A DNA stretch of 64,000 nt from Dryocola sp032000125 (lineage in GTDB: Bacteria; Pseudomonadota; Gammaproteobacteria; Enterobacterales; Enterobacteriaceae): assembly GCA_032000125.1 (NCBI GenBank), contig DAMALH010000013.1, positions 1-64,000 of the forward strand, written 5' to 3'. Shown in pieces: positions 9,159 to 18,311 of the stretch (the first letter of the stretch is position 1; each line of letters opens with the position of its first letter). Position numbers and translations under genes: made by a program. The notes under the pieces were generated by a model. The model searched no databases. It was not told the DNA's origin and worked only from the letters and a program-made list of their open reading frames with translations.

Positions 9159-10541
9159 TTATAAGTCGTCAAAGACCGACAGCGCATCCGCAAGTTTTTT
9201 CACTCCAAAGACCTGCATGCCTTCCGGGAGTTTTTTCGGCACGTTGGCCTGGGGAACAATCGCGCGCTTAAAGCCATGTTTTGCGGCTTCAGAGATACGC
9301 TCCTGGCCGCTTGGCACCGGACGAATTTCCCCGGCCAGCCCGACCTCGCCAAAGACCACAAGGTCCTGCGGCAGCGGCCTGTTGCGCAGGCTGGAAACCA
9401 TCGCCAGCAGTAGCGCCAAATCGGCGCTGGTTTCGGTAACCTTCACGCCGCCCACGACGTTTACGAACACATCCTGATCCGCCATTTGCAGTCCGCCATG
9501 ACGGTGCAGCACGGCAAGCAGAATAGCGAGGCGGTTTTGTTCAAGGCCAACGGCCACGCGGCGCGGGTTGGACATCATAGACTGATCCACCAGCGCCTGA
9601 ATCTCTACCAGCAGCGGGCGCGTGCCTTCCCAGACGACCATCACCGAACTGCCCGGCGTGATTTCATCACCGCGGCTTAAGAAGATGGCCGAAGGGTTGC
9701 TGACTTCACGCAGCCCCTGCTCCGTCATCGCAAAAACGCCCAGCTCGTTGACCGCGCCAAAGCGGTTTTTATGGCTGCGCAGCGTGCGAAAACGGGAATC
9801 CGCATCGCCGTCCAGCATCACCGAACAGTCGATGCAGTGCTCAAGCACTTTTGGCCCGGCAAGGGAACCGTCTTTGGTTACGTGGCCGACCATAATAATC
9901 GCCACGCCTCGCGTCTTGGCAAAGCGAGTAAGGTAAGCGGCAGATTCACGTACCTGCGCCACGCTGCCCGGCGAAGACTGCACGTCCGCCATGTGCATCA
10001 CCTGAATGGAGTCGATAACCATCAGCTTCGGCGCTTCTTCTTCGGCAATCATGCAAATCTGCTCGATGCCGGTTTCCGAAAGCATGTTCAGGTTGGCGGT
10101 TGGCAATCCTAAACGATGGGCGCGCATAGCAACCTGCTGTAAAGACTCTTCGCCGGTGACATACAGCGTTTTCATCTGCTCGCTGAGCTTGCACAGCGTT
10201 TGCAATAAGAGCGTCGATTTACCGGCGCCGGGGTTGCCGCCAATGAGAATGGCGCTGCCCGGCACCACGCCGCCGCCCAGCACGCGGTCAAACTCTTTAA
10301 AACCGGTTGAGAAACGCGGCAGCTCTTCGAGGCTAATTTCAGAGAGCTTTTGAACACGACTCACGCCCGCGCTGCCCGCATAGCCGGACAAACGCTCGTT
10401 GCGCGCAACGGTTGGCGAGGCGGCGATGCGCACTTCCGTGATGGTATTCCATGCATGACAGGCGCTGCACTGCCCCTGCCAGCGCGGATAATCCGCACCA
10501 CATTCATTACAGACAAATGCGCGTTTTGGTGCTTTCGCCAC
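9159..10541 (-). CDS. radA: RadA, DNA repair/branch migration ATPase
   Basis: RecA-like protein that drives branch migration during recombinational repair. An N-terminal zinc finger has two CxxC pairs (C11/C14 and C28/C31 region: CNECGADYPRWQGQCSAC). The P-loop is GGNPGAGKST, the RadA-specific KNRFG motif is in SHKNRFGAVNE, and a Lon-like P domain fills the C-terminus. At 460 residues it is full length. It lies 12 bp after serB in the same operon. Confidence 0.97.
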   Translation of the reverse strand: MAKAPKRAFVCNECGADYPRWQGQCSACHAWNTITEVRIAASPTVARNERLSGYAGSAGVSRVQKLSEISLEELPRFSTGFKEFDRVLGGGVVPGSAILIGGNPGAGKSTLLLQTLCKLSEQMKTLYVTGEESLQQVAMRAHRLGLPTANLNMLSETGIEQICMIAEEEAPKLMVIDSIQVMHMADVQSSPGSVAQVRESAAYLTRFAKTRGVAIIMVGHVTKDGSLAGPKVLEHCIDCSVMLDGDADSRFRTLRSHKNRFGAVNELGVFAMTEQGLREVSNPSAIFLSRGDEITPGSSVMVVWEGTRPLLVEIQALVDQSMMSNPRRVAVGLEQNRLAILLAVLHRHGGLQMADQDVFVNVVGGVKVTETSADLALLLAMVSSLRNRPLPQDLVVFGEVGLAGEIRPVPSGQERISEAAKHGFKRAIVPQANVPKKLPEGMQVFGVKKLADALSVFDDL

Positions 10542-10553
10542 CTTTATTTCCTC

Positions 10554-11531
10554 TTATCTTTCTTCCTGAATCAGGCTACCGGAGAGAATACAGAACACGC
10601 CCATTAAATCGGCATGACGGATGGTCACTTCTGTCTTTTCATTAACCTTCGGCTTGGCGTGGTAAGCAATGCCCAGCCCGGCGGCCTGAATCATCGGTAA
10701 ATCATTGGCCCCGTCGCCGATAGCAACGGTCTGCCCGACGGGGATGTCGTATGTGGCTGCCAGGCCTTTTAGCGTCTCGGCTTTAAACTGCGCATCAACG
10801 ATCTGACCAATCACTTCGCCGGTCAGCTTACCGTCGCAAATTTCGAGCTGGTTCGCCACCACCGCGGTAAGGTGCAGCTTATCGCGCAGATATTCTGCAA
10901 AGAAGGTGAATCCGCCGGAAGCGATGGCGACTTTCCAGCCAAGGGATTCAAGCTTTAACACCAGCGACACCAGGCCCGGCATCAGCGGCAGCTCATCAAG
11001 CACCTGCCGCAAAATCGAGGCGTCCGCCCCTTTCAGGGTTCCCACGCGCAGCTTCAGGCTGGCGGTAAAATCCAGCTCGCCGCGCATCGCACGTTCGGTT
11101 ACTTCAGCCACCATGTCACCCGTACCGGCGAGTTTAGCTATTTCGTCGATGCATTCGATTTGAATCGCGGTGGAGTCCATATCCATCACCAGCAGGCCCG
11201 GCGTGCGCAGGTGTGGAATTTTGCCCAGCGGGGCGACGTCCAGCCCGGCGTCATGAGCAAGTTTAGTCGCCGCGGGCGTTAATGAACCCGCAAGGCGGAT
11301 AACCTGATAATCTTCCACGCACCAGGCGGCCACGATAACCATCGCCGCACCCAGCTTACGCTGGTAGCGGTTAAGACAGGCTTTATCAAGATCCCGGCCA
11401 TACAGGAGCCAGCCGCTGCGGCCCGCCCGGTAATCCAGCGGCATGACTTCATCACCGCTTAACGATAGCGGCAGCCCGGGCCAGAGGGCAACGTCGTTGG
11501 GCAAGTCGCACCAGGTCAAACTATTTGGCAT
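10554..11531 (-). CDS. serB: SerB, phosphoserine phosphatase
   Basis: Final step of serine synthesis, dephosphorylating O-phosphoserine. The C-terminal HAD domain begins at MDMDSTAIQIECIDEIA, whose first Asp is the nucleophile (about residue 115). Later motifs are AIASGGFT and AIGDGANDLPMI. The N-terminal regulatory portion is typical of enterobacterial SerB (325 residues here, 322 in E. coli). It heads the serB-radA-nadR operon and is divergent from ytjB. Confidence 0.97.
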   Translation of the reverse strand: MPNSLTWCDLPNDVALWPGLPLSLSGDEVMPLDYRAGRSGWLLYGRDLDKACLNRYQRKLGAAMVIVAAWCVEDYQVIRLAGSLTPAATKLAHDAGLDVAPLGKIPHLRTPGLLVMDMDSTAIQIECIDEIAKLAGTGDMVAEVTERAMRGELDFTASLKLRVGTLKGADASILRQVLDELPLMPGLVSLVLKLESLGWKVAIASGGFTFFAEYLRDKLHLTAVVANQLEICDGKLTGEVIGQIVDAQFKAETLKGLAATYDIPVGQTVAIGDGANDLPMIQAAGLGIAYHAKPKVNEKTEVTIRHADLMGVFCILSGSLIQEER

Positions 11532-11758
11532 TACAGCTCCTGAATAAATTTAAGATACCCTTTAGCATTCCGATTCAAGACGGCAAGGGAGATTAGCCCC
11601 GGGAGCTTACATAAAGTAAGTGACTGGGGTAAATGAGCGCAGCCAACGCCCCTGCAATTTGCAGGATAAAGGGTATCCGGGACAAAACAACGCATGAGGC
11701 TACCTTGTCCACGCTGCTTCTGGCAACATTAAAGTAAGCAATTTTCCGAAGGTGCATT

Positions 11759-12397
11759 ATGGCTCGTGCAAAAATGAAATTCAGGCTGCATCGCGCAGTA
11801 ATTGTTCTCATCTGTCTCGCACTTTTGGTAGCGCTTATGCAGGGCGCATCATGGTTCAGCCAGGGGCATCAGCAGGCCCGCAACGTCCAGCTTGAAGAGC
11901 TGGCACGCACGCTGGCACGCCAGGTCAGTTTTAGCCTGATTCCCTTAATGAAATCAGAAAACCCGGATGAAAAACGCATCAACGCGATGCTGAGCTTGCT
12001 TACCCGCGACAGTCGAATTCTGGACGCTGGCGTTTATAACGACGAAGGCGATCGGGTTGCCCGGGCGGGTGAAGGCATCGATGTGCGCGACCGCCTGGCG
12101 CTGGATGGCAAAAAAGCGGGCAGCTATTTTAACCAGCAGATTGTCGAACCTATTATCGATAAAGACAGCCCCATCGGCTATCTGCGCATCACGCTTGATA
12201 CCCATAGCCTGCCGACGGAAGCCAAACAGGTGGATAACACCACCAATATTCTGCGCCTGATGATGCTGCTGGCGCTGGCGATTGGCATCGTACTGACCCG
12301 CACGCTGCTGCAGGGCAAACGCACCCGCTGGCAGCAGTCACCCTTTCTTCTTACCGCCAATACCGAGGTGAAAGAAGATGAAGAAAAGGACGCCTGA
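11759..12397 (+). CDS. ytjB: YtjB/Smp family inner-membrane protein
   Basis: Membrane protein of unknown function (SMP family, PF10144), next to serB as in E. coli. It is 212 residues long. An N-terminal transmembrane helix at about 14-32 (VIVLICLALLVALMQGASW) is followed by a predicted periplasmic domain. A second helix near 163-180 (ILRLMMLLALAIGIVLT) leads to a charged tail. The TGA stop (12395-12397) precedes the lplA ATG by one base, so the two are translationally coupled. Confidence 0.9.
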   Translation: MARAKMKFRLHRAVIVLICLALLVALMQGASWFSQGHQQARNVQLEELARTLARQVSFSLIPLMKSENPDEKRINAMLSLLTRDSRILDAGVYNDEGDRVARAGEGIDVRDRLALDGKKAGSYFNQQIVEPIIDKDSPIGYLRITLDTHSLPTEAKQVDNTTNILRLMMLLALAIGIVLTRTLLQGKRTRWQQSPFLLTANTEVKEDEEKDA

Positions 12398-12398
12398 G

Positions 12399-13415
12399 AT
12401 GTCTGATTTACGCCTGCTTATTTCTGACTCGCACGATCCCTGGTTCAACCTGGCGGTAGAAGAGTGTATTTTCCGCCAGATGCCCGCCACACAGCGCGTG
12501 CTCTTTTTATGGCGCAATGCCGATACGGTAGTCATTGGCCGGGCGCAAAATCCGTGGAAAGAGTGCAATACTCGCCGCATGGAAGAAGATAACGTGCGGC
12601 TGGCAAGGCGAAGCAGCGGCGGCGGCGCGGTGTTTCACGATCTCGGCAACACCTGCTTCACTTTTATGGCCGGAAAGCCGGAATACGATAAAAGCGTGTC
12701 GACGGCCATCGTCGTAAACGCCCTGAACTCGCTGGGCATCAATGCCAAAGCGTCCGGACGAAACGATCTGGAAGTGTTAACCGCGCAAGGCGCGCGCAAA
12801 GTTTCCGGCTCGGCCTATAAAGAGACAATGGATCGCGGCTTCCACCACGGCACGCTGCTGCTGAATGCAGATTTGAGCCGCCTGGCGAACTACCTCAATC
12901 CGGACCCCAAAAAACTCCAGGCGAAAGGCATTACCTCCGTCCGCGGGCGAGTCGCCAACCTGAGCGACCTGCTGCCGGGCCTGACCTATGAAGCTATTTT
13001 TGCGGCGGTAGGCGAAGCCTTTTTTGACTACTACGGCGAGCGAGTTGAGGCCGAACATATCTCGCCGGATGCCCTGCCGGATTTACCGGCCTTCGCCGAA
13101 ACCTTTGCTCGTCAGAGTAGCTGGGAGTGGAATTTCGGCCAGGCGCCCGCCTTCAGCCACCTGCTGGAGCAACGCTTCACCTGGGGCGGCATCGAGCTGC
13201 ATTTCGACGTTGAGAAAGGCCATATTACCCGCACGCAGATTTTTACCGACAGCCTCAACCCCGCACCGCTCGAAGCGCTCGCCGCCCGGCTTCAGGGCTG
13301 CCTGTACCGTAGCGATATGCTGCAAATGCAGTGCGAAACGCTGACCGCCAGCTTCCCGGAGCAGGAAATGGAACTACGAGAAGTCAGCGCGTGGATTGCG
13401 CAGACGGTGCGTTAG
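12399..13415 (+). CDS. lplA: LplA, lipoate-protein ligase A
   Basis: ATP-dependent ligase that attaches scavenged lipoate to E2 and H proteins. The frame opens at 12378 inside ytjB, but the ATG at 12399, 8 bp after AAGGA, gives the expected MSDLRLLISDSHDPWFNLA start and 338 residues, the E. coli length. The lipoate-binding RRSSGGGAVFHD loop and the KVSGSAY motif are intact. The stop overlaps the convergent yjjJ stop by 4 bp. Confidence 0.96.
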   Translation: MSDLRLLISDSHDPWFNLAVEECIFRQMPATQRVLFLWRNADTVVIGRAQNPWKECNTRRMEEDNVRLARRSSGGGAVFHDLGNTCFTFMAGKPEYDKSVSTAIVVNALNSLGINAKASGRNDLEVLTAQGARKVSGSAYKETMDRGFHHGTLLLNADLSRLANYLNPDPKKLQAKGITSVRGRVANLSDLLPGLTYEAIFAAVGEAFFDYYGERVEAEHISPDALPDLPAFAETFARQSSWEWNFGQAPAFSHLLEQRFTWGGIELHFDVEKGHITRTQIFTDSLNPAPLEALAARLQGCLYRSDMLQMQCETLTASFPEQEMELREVSAWIAQTVR

Positions 13416-14740
13416 GCCAGACGCTGAATAAGCGCTTCGGCCTCTACGAGCTGCTGCGTCATTTTCCCGGCGAGACTGCGGAAACCCTCGCTAATCTGCG
13501 GATTCTGGCCCACCTCAAGCCAGAAGCGCCGGGCATACGGCAGCATTTCAAGCCAGACATCTCGCGGCACTGCAGGATCAATTCTCGGCGCCAGCGGTTC
13601 GCTACGCATATTTCCTGCGCTATTAGGCGCAAAGGCCATAGGCAGCATGTCATAAACGGGCGCTGGCTTAAGGGGCATATCCGAAAGATAGAAAGACAGG
13701 TTGCCCGCATGCATATCGCTGTTGGCAATTAATCGTCCAAACGCCCACACTCGCTGAACCAAAAGCCGCGCAGAAAGATCGATAACCTTCTGCGAAAGCA
13801 GTTCAGCCATCGCCGCAGGCCACTGCAACGGCCCGCCTGCAAACTCAGACAGCACGGCCTCAAGGGATACGATACCCCGCCGCCCGCGCATGCCGACACA
13901 GTCAAAGCGAACCACTTCCAGAAATGCCTGTTGCCGTTGATTTACCAGCACGGTGGCCCTGGATGCGGGAATACCCGCCTGGTTTAATATGGTTAGCGCC
14001 AGCGCCTCGGCGTGAAGCAAATCAGCCCAGCGCCGGCTGTTTTCATTCTGTACCGGCGGGGTAAACTTAACCATAACCTGGGCAGGACCGATTTCGGTTT
14101 GCGCGTAGCAGGTGAATTTTGGCTGCTCTCCACCCGCAGAAGATCCCACGATATCTCCGGCTAAAGCGCCGTTTGCCATTTCACCATAAGCAAAGAGCTT
14201 GTCTGAATCAGAAACCGCTCGCGGCGCCGAAGCCTCAAACCAGCGGCGATAGCTCTCCTCGCCTACCAGCCAGCCTCCCAGGTTTTCCGGCACCTGCTGC
14301 GAGAGCGCCAGTAAAACGTCCTCTTCCTGCCATAAACGGATGTCCTCTGGCAAACCGGCATACTGCGCTAATCGACGCCCCCACGCCCGTCCCAGAAACC
14401 CCTGCGGGCGCAGATCGGTTAAATACCACGGCAGCCCCTCAAACCACTGTACGGTGCCGTTGTTGAGAAGCACAAGGCAACTGCCCTGCGGCCAGGTTGG
14501 GTACAGCTCGCCGAAAAGCCATGCCTTTCCCTCATCATCTATTTGCCACAAAGGAAACTGGCGGATTTGGCGCACGGGTCTCATCAACGCATAGCGTGTC
14601 GCTCTTGCCAGGCCTGCTTTGATGATGTCGGGTTCCGCATTCACAAGGCGCGAAAACGTCGCCTGGCTGACGCCCAAACGCTGGCGAAGCGGGATTGCAG
14701 CCTGTGGGCCCTGTAACAATAATTTCGTCAACGCGCTCAT
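13412..14740 (-). CDS. yjjJ: YjjJ/HipH, HipA-like kinase-fold protein with its own HTH
   Basis: HipA-family protein of 442 residues (E. coli YjjJ 443). Unlike HipA it has no separate HipB partner. Its N-terminus carries a helix-turn-helix-like stretch (LRQRLGVSQATFSRLVN, about 18-34) that could serve as a built-in DNA-binding domain. The HipA-like core shows SSAGGEQPKF, the catalytic ANSDMHAGN motif and the metal-binding PVYDMLP. E. coli HipH has been reported as a toxin. Activity here is inferred. Three 12-bp direct repeats lie directly upstream of the start. Confidence 0.9.
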   Translation of the reverse strand: MSALTKLLLQGPQAAIPLRQRLGVSQATFSRLVNAEPDIIKAGLARATRYALMRPVRQIRQFPLWQIDDEGKAWLFGELYPTWPQGSCLVLLNNGTVQWFEGLPWYLTDLRPQGFLGRAWGRRLAQYAGLPEDIRLWQEEDVLLALSQQVPENLGGWLVGEESYRRWFEASAPRAVSDSDKLFAYGEMANGALAGDIVGSSAGGEQPKFTCYAQTEIGPAQVMVKFTPPVQNENSRRWADLLHAEALALTILNQAGIPASRATVLVNQRQQAFLEVVRFDCVGMRGRRGIVSLEAVLSEFAGGPLQWPAAMAELLSQKVIDLSARLLVQRVWAFGRLIANSDMHAGNLSFYLSDMPLKPAPVYDMLPMAFAPNSAGNMRSEPLAPRIDPAVPRDVWLEMLPYARRFWLEVGQNPQISEGFRSLAGKMTQQLVEAEALIQRLA

Positions 14741-14741
14741 G

Positions 14742-14774
14742 TGAATAGATTCATGAATAGATACATGAATAGAT
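14742..14774. repeat. Three tandem 12-bp repeats upstream of yjjJ
   Basis: TGAATAGAT occurs at 14742-14750, 14754-14762 and 14766-14774, exactly 12 bp apart, with CA before copies two and three. A fourth copy sits at 14831-14839. The array starts 2 bp upstream of the yjjJ ATG, so it covers the probable ribosome-binding and promoter area. A role as operator for the YjjJ HTH is inferred from position only. Confidence 0.7.
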
Positions 14775-14840
14775 TTATAACGCTAAGAATTTGTAAGGTA
14801 AAGCGAGACAGGATAAAAACGGATTGATAATGAATAGATA

Positions 14841-14873
14841 ATTAAATAAAAAAGGGCGCTTTAGCGCGCCCTT
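14841..14873 (-). terminator. deo operon terminator after deoD
   Basis: On the minus strand AAGGGCGC pairs with GCGCCCTT around a six-base loop and is followed by TTTTTTATTTAATT. It starts 6 bp after the deoD stop. Confidence 0.9.
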
Positions 14874-14879
14874 CCGGAA

Positions 14880-15599
14880 TTACGCTTTGTCGCCCAACAA
14901 TACGGATTCAAGGGCAATCTTGATCATATCGTTAAAGGTAGTCTGGCGTTCCGCCGCGGTGGTTTGCTCATGGGTACGGATATGGTCAGACACGGTGCAG
15001 ATAGTCAGGGCTTTCGCGCCGTATTCTGCCGCCACGCCGTAGATGCCAGCCGCTTCCATTTCCACGCCCAGGATGCCGTATTTTTCCATCACGTCGAACA
15101 TTTGCGGGTCCGGCGTATAGAAAAGATCGGCAGAGAAGATGTTGCCTACGCGGGCCTCAACGCCCAGCGCTTTAGCCGCATCAACCGCGTTACGGACCAT
15201 ATCGAAGTCTGCGATAGCCGCGAAATCATGGTCTTTGAAACGCAGGCGGTTCACTTTGGAATCGGTACAGGCGCCCATACCGATAACCACGTCACGCAGT
15301 TTCACATCAGCACGAACCGCGCCGCAGGAGCCAACACGAATGATTTTCTTCACGCCAAAATCGGTGATCAGCTCTTTGGTATAGATAGAGCAGGACGGGA
15401 TACCCATGCCGTGGCCCATAACGGACACTTTACGGCCTTTATAAGTCCCGGTGTAACCCAGCATGCCGCGCACGTTGTTTACTTCACGCACGTCTTCGAA
15501 GAACGTCTCAGCGATGTGTTTCGCGCGCAGCGGGTCGCCCGGCATCAGTACGACGTCTGCGAAATCACCCATCTCTGCGTTAATGTGTGGCGTTGCCAT
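14880..15599 (-). CDS. deoD: DeoD, purine nucleoside phosphorylase
   Basis: Hexameric phosphorylase that converts purine (deoxy)nucleosides to base plus (deoxy)ribose-1-phosphate. The 239 residues equal E. coli DeoD. MPGDPLRA near the N-terminus and GSCGAVR form the phosphate site. VEMEAAGIYG holds the ribose-binding Glu, and TVSDHI contains the catalytic Asp. It is the last gene of deoC-deoA-deoB-deoD and is followed by a strong terminator. Confidence 0.98.
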   Translation of the reverse strand: MATPHINAEMGDFADVVLMPGDPLRAKHIAETFFEDVREVNNVRGMLGYTGTYKGRKVSVMGHGMGIPSCSIYTKELITDFGVKKIIRVGSCGAVRADVKLRDVVIGMGACTDSKVNRLRFKDHDFAAIADFDMVRNAVDAAKALGVEARVGNIFSADLFYTPDPQMFDVMEKYGILGVEMEAAGIYGVAAEYGAKALTICTVSDHIRTHEQTTAAERQTTFNDMIKIALESVLLGDKA

Positions 15600-15657
15600 C
15601 TTTATATTCCTTGATTAAAAAGGTTCAGTGCGGGCGGAGCATCTCCGCCCAACAAAA

Positions 15658-16881
15658 TCACAGCATGTTTTTGCCGTATTCCATGTCGCTCAGGCCGAAG
15701 TATTTCGCCACGGTCTGGCCGATGTCCGCAAAGCTTTCACGGTGGCCAAGGGAACCGGCTTTTACTTTCTGACCGTAAACCAGCACCGGGATATGCTCAC
15801 GGGTGTGGTCAGTGCCTTTCCAGGTCGGGTCGCATCCGTGGTCCGCGGTGAGGATTAAAATGTCGTCCTCTTTGAGCAACGCCATCAGCTCCGGCAGGCG
15901 GCGGTCAAACAGCTCAAGGCCTGCGGCATAGCCCGCTACGTCGCGGCGGTGGCCCCAGGAAGAGTCAAAATCAACAAAGTTGGTAAACACGATAGTGTCG
16001 TCCCCGGCTTCTTTCATCTCTTTAATGGTGGCATCAAACAGCGCATCAAGGCCGGTCGCTTTCACTTTTTTGGTGATGCCGACGTGCGCATAGATATCCG
16101 CAATTTTCCCCACGGAAACCACCTGGCCGTTTTTCTCTTCGACCAGTTTTTTCAGCACGGTTGGCGCCGGCGGCTCAACGGCCAGGTCATGTCGATTGCC
16201 GGTACGCTGGAAGTTACCCGCTTTGTCGCCGATAAACGGACGAGCGATAACGCGACCGATGTTGTAACCGCCTTCGGTCAACTCAACGCGTGCGATCTCG
16301 CACAGCTCATAGAGTTTATCCAGGCCGTAGGTTTCTTCATGGCAGGCAATCTGGAACACGGAGTCAGCGGAGGTATAGAAAATCGGCTTGCCGGTTTTCA
16401 TGTGCTCTTCGCCCAGCTCATCCAGAATCACCGTACCGGAAGAGTGGCAGTTGCCCAGGTAGCCCGGCAGGTTCGCACGCTCAACCAGCTTATCCAGCAG
16501 TTCCTGCGGGAAGCTGTTTTGCGTATCGGAGAAGTAGCCCCAGTCGAACAATACGGGCACGCCTGCGATTTCCCAGTGACCAGACGGGGTATCTTTACCG
16601 GAAGACAGCTCGTGAGCCCAACCGTAGGCGCCAACGACTTCGGCGTCGCCGTCCATGCCCGCCGCAACTTTGCCAGTCGAGCCTTCATGTGCTTTCACCA
16701 GCCCCAGACGAGTAAGGTTTGGCAGGGTCAACGGGCCTTTACGGCCGTTATCCGCCTCGCCCTTTGCGCAGGCCTCGGCAATGTGGCCTAAAGTATCGGC
16801 GCCGACGTCGCCAAAGCGCTCGGCATCTTCAGTAGCACCGATGCCGAAGGAGTCCAGCACCATAATAAATGCACGTTTCAT
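15658..16881 (-). CDS. deoB: DeoB, phosphopentomutase
   Basis: Mn-dependent mutase of the alkaline phosphatase superfamily, interconverting (deoxy)ribose-1- and 5-phosphates. The 407 residues match E. coli. MVLDSFGIG near the start supplies metal ligands. The phospho-acceptor Thr lies in SSGKDTPSGHWE (about 95). ILTADHGCDPTW and TDHTREH near the C-terminus complete the metal site. It is third in the deo operon. Confidence 0.98.
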   Translation of the reverse strand: MKRAFIMVLDSFGIGATEDAERFGDVGADTLGHIAEACAKGEADNGRKGPLTLPNLTRLGLVKAHEGSTGKVAAGMDGDAEVVGAYGWAHELSSGKDTPSGHWEIAGVPVLFDWGYFSDTQNSFPQELLDKLVERANLPGYLGNCHSSGTVILDELGEEHMKTGKPIFYTSADSVFQIACHEETYGLDKLYELCEIARVELTEGGYNIGRVIARPFIGDKAGNFQRTGNRHDLAVEPPAPTVLKKLVEEKNGQVVSVGKIADIYAHVGITKKVKATGLDALFDATIKEMKEAGDDTIVFTNFVDFDSSWGHRRDVAGYAAGLELFDRRLPELMALLKEDDILILTADHGCDPTWKGTDHTREHIPVLVYGQKVKAGSLGHRESFADIGQTVAKYFGLSDMEYGKNML

Positions 16882-16932
16882 ATGTTCTCCGTATCTTGTG
16901 CTCTATAAAAAAGCGATCAGATCAGTATACCG

Positions 16933-18255
16933 TTATTCGGTGATTCGGCGATAGACCGTCGGCGTTTCCTGAGGCGCTTTATCGGCAAGCGTAATTGCCG
17001 CTTTCACCGCCTTCGCCGCTTCCTGCCAGCTTGATTCATCTTTAGCATGGATAACGGCCAGCGGACGTGAGGTATCAACGGCGTCGCCCAGGCGAGCCAT
17101 ATCGGTGAAGCCCACGCTGTAGTCGATAGTATCCGAAGCCTGACGGCGGCCGCCGCCCATTGAAACCACGGCCATGCCCAGCGCCCGGGTGTCCATTTCG
17201 CTCACAAAACCGTTGCGGTCAGCATAAATCGCTTTGCTCAGAACGGCAGTCGGCAGGTATTTCGCGTAATTTTCAACGAAGTCAGCCGGGCCTTTTTGCG
17301 CCGCGACCATGCGGCCAAACACTTCCGCCGCTTTACCGTTGTCCAGCACCGTCTGAAGCTTAGCGCGTGCTTCCGCTTCGTCTTTGGCGAGCTTGCCGGA
17401 AAGCAGCATTTCCACGCAGAGCGCCATGGTCACCTCCAGCAAGCGCGGATTGCGGTATTCGCCGGTAAGGAACTGCACCGCTTCGCGCACTTCAACCGCG
17501 TTACCCGCGCTTGAAGCCAGCACCTGGTTCATGTCGGTCAGCAGCGCCGTAGTTTTAACGCCCGCGCCGTTGGCAACGCCAACAATCGCTTCCGCAAGCT
17601 CAGCAGACAGCTCGTAGGTTGGCATGAATGCCCCGCTGCCCACTTTCACGTCCATCACCAGCGCGTCCAGCCCTTCGGCCAGTTTCTTCGCAAGGATTGA
17701 GCCGGTGATAAGCGGGATAGAATCTACGGTCGCGGTAATATCACGCGTGGCGTAGAAGCGTTTATCCGCAGGGGCCAGCGAGTTGGTCTGGCCGATAATC
17801 GCCACGCCGACATCCTTAATGATGTCGCGGAAACGGTTATCGTCCGGGAAAATATCAAAGCCCGGAATCGCTTCGAGCTTATCGAGCGTACCGCCGGTGT
17901 GCCCCAGCCCACGGCCAGAGATCATCGGGATATAACCGCCGCACGCCGCTACCATCGGGCCCAGCATCAGCGAAGTCACATCGCCCACGCCGCCGGTGGA
18001 ATGCTTATCCACAACAGGACCGTTGAGATTAAGGCTCTTCCAGTCCAGAACGGTACCTGAATCTCGCATCGCCATCGTCAGCGACACGCGCTCTGGCATG
18101 GTCATATCATGGAAGAAGATGGTCATCGCCAGCGCGGCAATCTGCCCTTCGGAGATAGTATTGTCGCGAATGCCGTTGATAAAAAAGCGAATCTCTTCGT
18201 CGCTTAACGGCAGACCATCACGTTTTTTACGAATAATTTCTTGAGCGAGAAACAA
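16933..18255 (-). CDS. deoA: DeoA, thymidine phosphorylase
   Basis: Catalyses thymidine plus phosphate to thymine plus deoxyribose-1-phosphate. The 440 residues match E. coli. The glycosyltransferase family 3 signature is seen in VDKHSTGGVGD and SGRGLGHTGGTLDKLE. MDVKVGSGAFM follows near residue 190. Second in the deo operon, 56 bp after deoC. Confidence 0.98.
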   Translation of the reverse strand: MFLAQEIIRKKRDGLPLSDEEIRFFINGIRDNTISEGQIAALAMTIFFHDMTMPERVSLTMAMRDSGTVLDWKSLNLNGPVVDKHSTGGVGDVTSLMLGPMVAACGGYIPMISGRGLGHTGGTLDKLEAIPGFDIFPDDNRFRDIIKDVGVAIIGQTNSLAPADKRFYATRDITATVDSIPLITGSILAKKLAEGLDALVMDVKVGSGAFMPTYELSAELAEAIVGVANGAGVKTTALLTDMNQVLASSAGNAVEVREAVQFLTGEYRNPRLLEVTMALCVEMLLSGKLAKDEAEARAKLQTVLDNGKAAEVFGRMVAAQKGPADFVENYAKYLPTAVLSKAIYADRNGFVSEMDTRALGMAVVSMGGGRRQASDTIDYSVGFTDMARLGDAVDTSRPLAVIHAKDESSWQEAAKAVKAAITLADKAPQETPTVYRRITE

Positions 18256-18311
18256 GGTAACCCCCTGAGTGCATCAGGTAAATGCGGCGGAGAACCCGCC
18301 GCCAGAAGAGA

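Noticed and set aside
13412..13415. Overlapping convergent stops of lplA and yjjJ
   Set aside because: A 4-bp stop overlap of convergent genes is common here (also rob/gpmB and yjjX/trpR) and needs no special explanation.
15949..16791. 280-codon open frame on the plus strand
   Set aside because: It lies wholly antisense to deoB. Its composition follows from the codon bias of the real gene and it has no recognisable motif.
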